In this document: in pieces, positions 1 through 30,000 of the stretch
How the letters are laid out: each line of letters starts with the position of its first letter
How positions within the stretch are numbered: position 1 is the stretch's first letter
DNA from: Glandiceps talaboti
Lineage: Eukaryota > Hemichordata > Enteropneusta > Spengelidae
DNA length: 30,000 bases
Reading direction: 5' to 3'
Assembly (NCBI RefSeq): GCF_964340395.1
Contig: NC_135551.1
Coordinates: 18,981,003-19,011,002, forward strand
The notes under the pieces: generated by a model
What the model was told of the DNA's origin: nothing
The model's database searches: none
The model's input: the letters and a program-made list of their open reading frames with translations, nothing else
Made by a program: the position numbers and the translations under genes

Positions 1-176
1 TCAGATATCTGCTGTTGTTCAGATTCCTCACTTAATTTAAACTAACGACGATAGCTTCTCAGATATCCGCTGCTGTTCAGATTCCTCACTTAAACTGACG
101 ATCTCAGATATCTGCTGTTGTTCAGATTCCTCACTTAAACTAACGATGATAACTTCTCAGATATCTGCTGTTGTTC
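1..176 (+). repeat. Intronic minisatellite just before exon 1
   Basis: Four units beginning TCAGATATC at 1, 59, 104 and 157 (lengths 58, 45, 53, partial). The last partial unit runs straight into the acceptor tract of exon 1 (GTTCTGTCTAG), and earlier units carry GTTGTTCAG or CTGTTCAG at the same place, so the array repeats acceptor-like sequence. Confidence 0.9.
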
Positions 177-183
177 TGTCTAG

Positions 184-23000
<22,817 letters not shown>

Positions 23001-23992
23001 ATGTTGGTGAAAACTTCACGCCTGAAAAACATTTTACAGAACTCCTAGTCCAAGTATATTGTAGATGTAGAGAAGATATCTAATAAGTATTGTAATAACA
23101 ATTGAAAGTACTATGACTTGTCAGAACTATTATGCCCAGATGATTGGATGCAAACTGTCTTAAATCATTCCATAGTGTACAACACTTTATGGTGCTGGTC
23201 AGTCTCAAATAAGATAATTCTAGTGTTTTTGTGAAGGGTTGTCAGTAAAATCTATCTGGGTGATTCATTCATCTTTATACCAGATTTAGAACCCAATAAA
23301 TTATGGTAAAACATAAGGAAACTACAGTGTTGCAGACAGCCTTTTGAAAGAGTGGGTGTGTCCCAAGACTTTCATTTCTCTGGGTCATCATTTTTGGGGG
23401 ACATTATAAAAAAGCGCCAAATGGCATTGTAGCACAACTGTACAGTTTTAAAAATATTAACCCACATGCTGATCCATGCTAGATATTTGCTGAATGATTA
23501 TGCAGTTGCCTATCCAACCCTATTGTTATCTATGCAATATACGCAATCATTTGGCTGTTGCTATAGGCGTGGTCGTGTTGCTCAACATATTTGCATACAA
23601 TTTTAGTGTGTGTCATCTATGATACTTCACTTCCAAAACTGTGGGTCAGGTCCAAAAAAAATGTGTGTCAAATGACCCAAAAAACCCCTCTGGCTGCAAC
23701 ACTGAAACTATTGTAATTTTTACCACATTCCCCTGTCTGTTTTAGGGGTTCAGAAACTTTCGCAAAAACATTAATACCATGTATAGATGAGACATCTGAG
23801 GTCGGTTCTAGACTTATTTTGCAAACAAAAAATCATTTCTGTGTGAATTCTGTGATGTATCTATGAGATGTGATAATTGTGAATTGTTCAGATGACTTTA
23901 TGTGAATATGTAGTAGCTATCATACCAACAAAATGATATCCTAAAAACCTATTAATGTACCAGGTACAGAGTTCTTTAGAAAATCTGCAATG
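23001..23992 (+). other. Probable 3' UTR and downstream sequence
   Basis: Follows the stop codon. First AATAAA at 23295-23300 (295 nt after the stop) is a candidate poly(A) signal; the true end is unknown. A fragment of the MITE family seen at 6192-6337 lies near 23727-23773. Confidence 0.5.
23295..23300 (+). terminator. Candidate poly(A) signal AATAAA
   Basis: Canonical hexamer at a plausible distance from the stop codon; several others lie further downstream (for example 26306-26311), so choice is uncertain. Confidence 0.35.
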
Positions 23993-24346
23993 TTAAAGTG
24001 GCCATATGGATGTGAATTTGGTATTTATTTTGGATTTTTATTTGATAAAACAGCTTCACTATGTTTTTCTACTTGAAAAAATAATGCGAAAGAACATATA
24101 CCAAGTCCATGTTCATAACTCAATACATTGCAAAAAGATGCAAAAAGTGTAAAAAGTTTGTTATTGTACGTACAATAACAAACATTTTACACATTGTTTA
24201 ATGTTTTGCCGTTTATTGAGATGTGAACATGGACTTGGTATATGTTATTTCACATTATTTTTTCAAGTAGAAAAACATAGTGAAGCTGTTTTACCAAATA
24301 AAAATCCAAAATAAATACCAAATTCACATCCATATGGCCACTTTAA
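23993..24346. mobile_element. 354-bp near-perfect palindrome bounded by TTAA
   Basis: The whole element is symmetric about 24169/24170, where GTTATTGTAC/GTACAATAAC is a perfect palindrome. Arms of about 177 bp run out to TTAAAGTGGCCATATGG and its complement. TTAA at 23993-23996 and 24343-24346 fits a piggyBac-type target site, though TTAA could belong to the inverted repeat itself. No coding capacity. Confidence 0.9.
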
Positions 24347-24695
24347 GGTTAGAACAGTAAAACAATTTAGTATACTTAAAAGAAAAAAATTAACTGATCT
24401 TATACATCTTAAATGTGAAGTGATATAATTTTCACTGCAGTTCAGATTCATTTTGTTTTTGTTTTTTTATCAAAAACTCCACATGGCTTTTACTTTCTGG
24501 GACATTGACAACAGAAAGTCAATGTCATTTTTAGCGTAAACTTGAGAAGATAGGAAAATAATGACTGAAAAATGTTTTTTAAAAAGTTGTGAAATATGGC
24601 AGAAAATATTTACAGAGAAAGGATGTAATAACTGTGTCAAATCAAATCATGAATGTACACCTGCTTTATGTATATGTCATTCAAAATACTTTGCA

Positions 24696-25000
24696 TCTAA
24701 TTGATTGATGTCCAGATGGTCATAATAACCAATAGGAATCATCATTGATGTCACTGAAAATTTGTAGTTTCTAATTGGTTGATGTCTAGATAAATAGCCA
24801 ATTGGAATCAGCATTGATAAGTCTGTCAAAGTTGTTAGCTTCTGATTGGTTTATATGTCCAGATGGTCATATATAGAATAGCCAATAGAAATCATTATTG
24901 ATATGTCAATCAAAGTCTTTAGCTTCTGATTGGTTGATTGCCATATGAACGTATATAGAATAGCCAATAGTCCAAGTGCATAGCTTCTGAATGGTCAGTG
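24696..25000 (+). repeat. Tandem repeat with ATTGG and CCAAT words
   Basis: Units beginning TCT(A/G)ATTGGTT at 24696, 24770, 24841, 24925 and a decayed one at 24986, spaced 74, 71, 84 and 61 nt. Most carry one ATTGG and one (A/G)CCAAT, so CCAAT boxes occur on both strands. Confidence 0.85.
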
Positions 25001-25394
25001 CAATAATCCTTGCAAACCTGTGCAAGTTACTTAAGTATTAGTAGTGTATAGTATTTGTAGTGGTGGAAGTTTGTGTTCAAAGGTAAAAGTCAGTGTGTAT
25101 AGCAAAGTTTTATTTTGAGTTGAGTGACCTTGTAAAGATAGCTATAAGCTGAGTATAAAAATTATGTGATGCCTATAAGAGTACATGTTGTCAATGCTAT
25201 AGTACCAGTACTGTCAAACTGTTATGAAAGGCTTTATAATGTTCTGTCTAAGTGATATACTGTCATGTTGGATGTAATCCATGTCAAAGAATTCTACAAT
25301 TCTAGTGATTATCACAATTCTACATTTGTAGTTGGGATGTCTGGCTTGAATGTTTGATACCAAGTTATTTGGAAGATCAATCTGACAGTGAGTG

Positions 25395-25575
25395 TAGTGA
25401 CATGACTGTAGTATTCCATATAGCTGAATTCCATGACTGAAGTGTTACCATATAACTGAAGTGTTGTGATATGTCCATCAGTCTGTACTACTCCATGTGG
25501 CTGGAGTGTCCCATATGTACATTTGTCTAGAAGTATAATGTTCCATATGACTGAAGTGTTCAATATGTTCATGCC
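25395..25575 (+). repeat. Degenerate short repeats CCATATGACTGAAGTGTT
   Basis: Variants of CCATAT-(A/G)CTGAAGTGTT recur about six times at irregular 25-60 nt intervals. No gene. Confidence 0.6.
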
Positions 25576-25846
25576 ATGTGAGGTGTAACAAATTTAAACC
25601 ACTTAGGTTCAGTGATTCAGTCCAGTGTCTATTTGATCAATCAGTGTTACATACATGTCCAGTGTACACTCTCAGTAATACATAGATACCAAGCTCTAGC
25701 GAAGAGTTCTATTCATGTTTCATATAGATATTTAGTCCCGATATTGAGTTCCCATATGTAGCACTGTAATACAGCCTTGCAGTAGTAGAGTATTTAAACT
25801 TCAACCATGGTTTTAATATCGGAAAATACTTTGGTGTTGTGTTCCT

Positions 25847-25948
25847 AGCCTGGAATCCCAGCGATTGGGGATTTTGAATTTTGATTTTGCAAGTATTGGG
25901 ACGTAACAAATTCAAAACCCCATCCACATGGATTCCACCAGGCTATAG
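25847..25948. mobile_element. Foldback element
   Basis: TAGCCTGG-AATCC ... GGGGATTTTGAATTT pairs with AAATTCAAAACCCC ... GGATTCCACCAGGCTA. About 100 bp, non-coding. Confidence 0.8.
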
Positions 25949-26404
25949 TGTTCCATACAGTTTATATATATAGTGTTTAGAAGGTATCGCAGATGAATAT
26001 CATTTCACACTTGTTTCTCCATTACATGTGTATATCAAAATTTAAGATGTCTCCTGCCAAATCACTATACACGTTTTCAACCTGTGTTAAATACTATAAT
26101 TTGCCGAGGTCTAAATCTACAACTGTGTTGAGGAATCTTGGTAAATTTGTTTATAAAGCCATGGATTTAAGACAAGATTTTTATATGGACGCTTAATACT
26201 GCTTGATAAGTTGATAAGTTTGTACAACATCCTACAACCTGTTATACTATATTCTGTTTTTTATTAAATTATGTAATTGTCATTTTGGCCTGTGTTCTAA
26301 AAACGAATAAACAGTATATATATAATGTTTTGTACCATGTTGTATAATTCTGGTGTTTGTAGTGGTAGACATGAACAATTACTAAATGATGTAATAATGC
26401 AACT

Positions 26405-26428
26405 CAGATCAGATCAGATCAGATCACA
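26405..26428. repeat. (CAGAT)n short tandem repeat
   Basis: Four AGATC pentamers between 26405 and 26427. The surrounding 25950-26640 shows no gene. Confidence 0.9.
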
Positions 26429-26640
26429 GATTTGTTTATTAATTTATTAAGTGTTGATAGGAAAAGTAATGTAGATATATTGTTAATTTAATGTCTGTGA
26501 ATATAACATGTTTTTTTGTTGTCGAAGAGAATCTAATTCAAATGTTGCTATCTGATTAATTAAACAACATATTACTTAATAATATAGTTTAATAATTACT
26601 TATTAGGCAAGAATTTCCTGTTTGGCTCCTATAACATGTT

Positions 26641-26776
26641 TACCATTACCAAATATGGACATCCTTGCCCTTATCAAATATGGACATGCTTGCCATTGCC
26701 AAATATGGACATGCTTGCCATTACCAAATAAGGACATGTTTGCCATCACCAAATACGGACATGTTTCCCATTGAAC
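26641..26776 (+). repeat. 25-bp minisatellite
   Basis: ACCAAATATGGACATGCTTGCCATT with CAAATA at exact 25-nt steps (about 26650, 26675, 26700, 26725, 26750). The open frame that includes it is a by-product. Confidence 0.92.
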
Positions 26777-26999
26777 ATATTGTAATTCCTCTTAGAGTAT
26801 ACAGATTATCATTACAATTGTTGTCAGAGACCACACCAAATATGGAAGTCCATGACATACCAAATACGGTAGTTATTCAGAGTTTAGATTTATTTCATAT
26901 AAATAATTCAGACAAATTTGGATATTATATGATTCTCAGACACAAAAAAGGTGAACGTATTAACAGGTTTCGTAAATGGTTAATAATATATAAATTGTA

Positions 27000-27640
27000 G
27001 TTTCAGCTGTGGAAAGGTAGCAAATGTTCACACAATGCCATCAAGTTTTCCTTTCGAAATTATGCTAGATTTTCAAATGTTTTTTTTTTATATAACAAAT
27101 ACTTTTAGTTTATTTTTTGATATATTATTGCATAGTACTGTAATAGTTGCATTTCTGTTTTTCCAGAAATTTATTTTACTTACTTATTTTTTGAATGCCA
27201 ACTGAAACTTGTTTTTATGCATGGTTAAATAGTCTAGGTCAAATGGTAGAAAAAGTTGAAATCTAGTGATTTGAAACTAGTAATAATGAGTAGAAAAGTG
27301 CAAGTTTGCGGACAAATCTGAAGTTTAGTGTTTTTTTAAAAAAAACAAAAAAAACTGAATAGAACTCTTTGCAGTTGTGTTGTGAAAATTTTTTTGTGTG
27401 TGCATAATGTGTTCAGTTTTTTAGTAATTACAGGTTGTGAGTTGAATCACAAGAGAGGTAGATTTTTAGTTTTATCCATTTTATTTCTTACAAAAAATGC
27501 AAAGGTTAAAAAGTTTTGTCATGTTTATTTTTGAATGTAGGAGAGTTTACAGTTTTGTTTTCAAAAATTAGCAATAAATTGGTTGGATAAACTTTATATA
27601 GAATACATCTTAGTATTTCAGTATACAAGGGTTCAGTAAC
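27000..27640. other. AT-rich stretch, nothing seen
   Basis: No gene, repeat array or RNA recognised; several homopolymer A/T runs. Confidence 0.7.
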
Positions 27641-27918
27641 TTGAAACCATTTTGTCTTGGTGGGGTGATAGGTCAAATATTTCAAAACTATCCAGTGTAA
27701 AATGTTTCAGTAAACTTGAAACCATTTTGTTTTGGTGGGGTGAAAGGTCAAATATTTCAAAACTATCCAGTGTAAAATGTTTCAGTAAACTTGAAACCAT
27801 TTTGTCTTGGTGGGGTGATAGGTCAAATATTTCAAAACTATCCAGTGTAAAATGTTTCAGTAAACTTGAAACCATTTTGTTTTGGTGTGGTGAAAGGTCA
27901 AATATTTCAAAACTATCC
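27641..27918 (+). repeat. 75-bp tandem repeat, four units, open on both strands
   Basis: Units begin TTGAAACCATTTTG at 27641, 27716, 27791 and 27866. Units 1 and 3 share GTCTTGG...GATAGG, units 2 and 4 share GTTTTGG...GAAAGG, so the array grew as a 150-bp dimer. Because 75 is divisible by three, each strand carries a 25-residue periodic open frame; I see no start context or family, so not called a gene. Confidence 0.93.
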
Positions 27919-27959
27919 CGTTTGCTTGTGACTTTGTTCATACCAAATGCTACTGCCAT

Positions 27960-28430
27960 TCTAGGGATTTCAGTATTATTTTGTTTTAATACACAGATTA
28001 ATTGCTTTGTTCATTATATTTTTTGTTATATGTTCAAAGATGTCTGTGAATGAACTTTATATCATAAAATCAAAATATCCAATTTACAGGTATTTAACGT
28101 AATAATTTCAAAACTGGTGTCAGATTATTTGCAAATATCAAACTACTCGGTGTCAAAATACTCAAAAAAACCTTCATTTTCGTTGGCACAGTCAACATCT
28201 TTTCATTCTCAGATTTCAAATTTGTTTTCAACTGATTTGTATGTAACAGCTAAATAAGATCTATTGTTGTTTTCTTTACAGTTTTGAAAAACTTATGTTG
28301 TTACTCCAAAATATTTGTCTAGATAGTTATAGAAGCCACTCTGAAGTCATGTGTTAAAATTTTATAAGTTCTTTAATTGTTTTCTTTTATCAGCAGTTTT
28401 TATTGTTGAATGATACATTTTAGATAGTAC
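27960..28430. other. AT-rich stretch, nothing seen
   Basis: No gene or clear repeat. Confidence 0.7.
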
Positions 28431-28436
28431 TACTTT

Positions 28437-29200
28437 GGAAAGCTAATAGTTTCAGTTTTCCACGGTAGTTTTAGTTTTTTTAGAAAGCTTATAGTAGTAA
28501 GTTTTCCATGATAGTTTTAGAGTAGTAAGTTTTCCATGGTAGTTTTAGTTTCAGAAAGCTTATAGTAGTTAGTTTTCCATGGTAGTTTTAGTTTCAGAAA
28601 GCTTATAGTAGTAAGTTTTCCACAGTAGTTTTAGTTTTCAGAAAGCTTATAGTAGTTAGTTTTCCATGGTAGTTTTAGTTTCAGAAAGCTTATAGTAGTA
28701 AGTTTTCCACAGTAGTTTTAGTTTCAGAAAGCTTATAGTAGTAAGTTTTCCACAGTAGTTTTAGTTTCAGAAAGCTTATAGTAGTAAGTTTTCCACAGTA
28801 GTTTTAGTTTTTAGAAAGCTTATAGTAGTAAGTTTTCCACAGTAGTTTTAGTTTTCAGAAAGCTTATAGTAGTAAGTTTTCCACAGTAGTTTTAGTTTTT
28901 AGAAAGCTTATAGTAGTAAGTTTTCCACAGTAGTTTTAGTTTTTAGAAAGCTTATAGTAGTAAGTTTTCCACAGTAGTTTTAGTTTTCAGAAAGCTTATA
29001 GTAGTTAGTTTTCCATGGTAGTTTTAGTTTCAGAAAGCTTATAGTAGTAAGTTTTCCACAGTAGTTTTAGTTTCAGAAAGCTTATAGTAGTAAGTTTTCC
29101 ACAGTAGTTTTAGTTTCAGAAAGCTTATAGTAGTAAGTTTTCCACAGTAGTTTTAGTTTTCAGAAATCTTAAAATAGTAAGTTTTCCAAAGTAGTTGTAG
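28437..29200 (+). repeat. 43-45 bp minisatellite, about 18 units
   Basis: Unit is AGAAAGCTTATAGTAG, then TAAGTTTTCCACAG, then TAGTTTTAGTTT. Two subtypes: A with GTAAGTTTTCCACAG and B with GTTAGTTTTCCATGG. B occurs at about the 3rd, 5th and 13th units; the first units and last are diverged. Confidence 0.95.
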
Positions 29201-30000
29201 GTTTCTTGGTCTATCTTAGCCAATCTCCTGTGAATCAACTTTCCTGTAAAATTGATAAGGTTTCTTCAAGTTATGAATTTACTACAAATTCTAAACACTG
29301 CATGTTAGAGAAAATTTTCTTGTAATCTTTAGTTTAAATGAAGGTAACAGATGTTTGTAAATAATCGTATCTCATTAAAGTCAGTGTTTACATAAACATT
29401 AAATAATGCCTTGCATTGGTGAGGAAGGGACGACGTTGATTACATTTTTCTCCTCCAAAAAATTTAAAAATATGAAAACATTTAAACGGATATGTGAGTT
29501 AAAACATGTAAAATGTGACTTTGTGATGTATATTTCTGAGAATTGAACGTAATAAAACTTTATACAACAATACTAGTATCTTATGATTGAATTTGTTTAG
29601 TATTCTCATTTTTAAAAGGTGACCAGCAGTGTAGGAAATACAGGGCTGTAAGTAGGTTGGTGAACAGCTGTGTAGGTGGTGTACACAAGCTTGAAATTGA
29701 TTCTTCACAGACCTGTATTTTCTACACTGGATTCACTAGACACTCCGAGCATCTGCCAAATATTTATTAAATGAATGCCATTATAAATTACAAATGTAGC
29801 GTCATATATGGTGGGTGTGCTTTGTCACGTACAACACTGTCTTTTGAATAAGTTACATTGGGAATTACATTTACAGCAAAAAAGTACAACTGATATCTTC
29901 AGAAACAACTTACTAGTATGAATGCTTTAGAACCTTAGCTTGTGTAGCACCTACGAAGTATAATACTCATTCACACTCAAGAATAGTAGGAGTGTTTAGG
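29201..30000. other. Right end of window, nothing seen
   Basis: AT-rich DNA without a supported gene; short open frames on either strand lack coding character. Confidence 0.65.

Noticed and set aside
25993-26196. 67-residue open frame downstream of the gene
   Set aside because: Random-looking composition, no homology recognised, AT-rich surroundings.
27633-28053. Opposed open frames of 108 and 133 residues
   Set aside because: Follow automatically from a 75-bp tandem unit without stops; no coding evidence.

Overview
This is animal nuclear DNA. One plus-strand, multi-exon gene runs from the left edge to a stop codon at 23000. Its exons have GT-AG borders and consistent phases, and its AT-rich introns are full of microsatellites, minisatellites, tRNA-derived SINEs and foldback (MITE-like) elements. 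I joined 32 exons by eye, 2988 nt, encoding the last 995 residues of an apoptosis signal-regulating kinase (ASK; MAP3K5/MAP3K15 family). The first coding exon and promoter lie left of the window, which probably lacks about 370 N-terminal residues (thioredoxin-binding region), judged from the ~1370-residue vertebrate proteins. The protein matches vertebrate ASKs along its whole visible length, so the host is a bilaterian. Intron density and repeat content suggest an invertebrate such as a lophotrochozoan, hemichordate or cephalochordate; I cannot narrow this further.

Layout: 184-5175, ten exons for the central regulatory region (TPR-like then PH-like). 6876-10448, eight exons for the Ser/Thr kinase domain and its C-terminal flank, ending in a 14-3-3 motif. 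11210-14260, a Ser/Pro/Thr-rich linker leading to the conserved MLRKDSERR block. 14864-16416, the conserved C-terminal helical region. 17064-18663, coiled coil. 21003-23000, SAM-like domain and stop. 23001-30000 holds no gene I can support: 3' UTR and/or downstream DNA carrying a near-perfect 354-bp palindrome and several minisatellites.

The most interesting structure is in the introns. At three exons (6, 10 and 22) the splice junction itself, with flanking exon and intron sequence, has been tandemly duplicated, leaving rows of spare acceptors or donors; at exon 6 one spare acceptor is open in frame and would add 32 residues. In addition, a copy of the 3' part of exon 22 sits out of order in intron 16, inside the kinase-coding region. 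It is flanked by plausible splice sites, has phase 0/0, is fully open, and differs from its source mostly at silent positions, so it could be a kinase-disrupting cassette exon. I found no operon, CRISPR array, phage or other prokaryotic system. Exon joins are inferred from sequence without transcript data.
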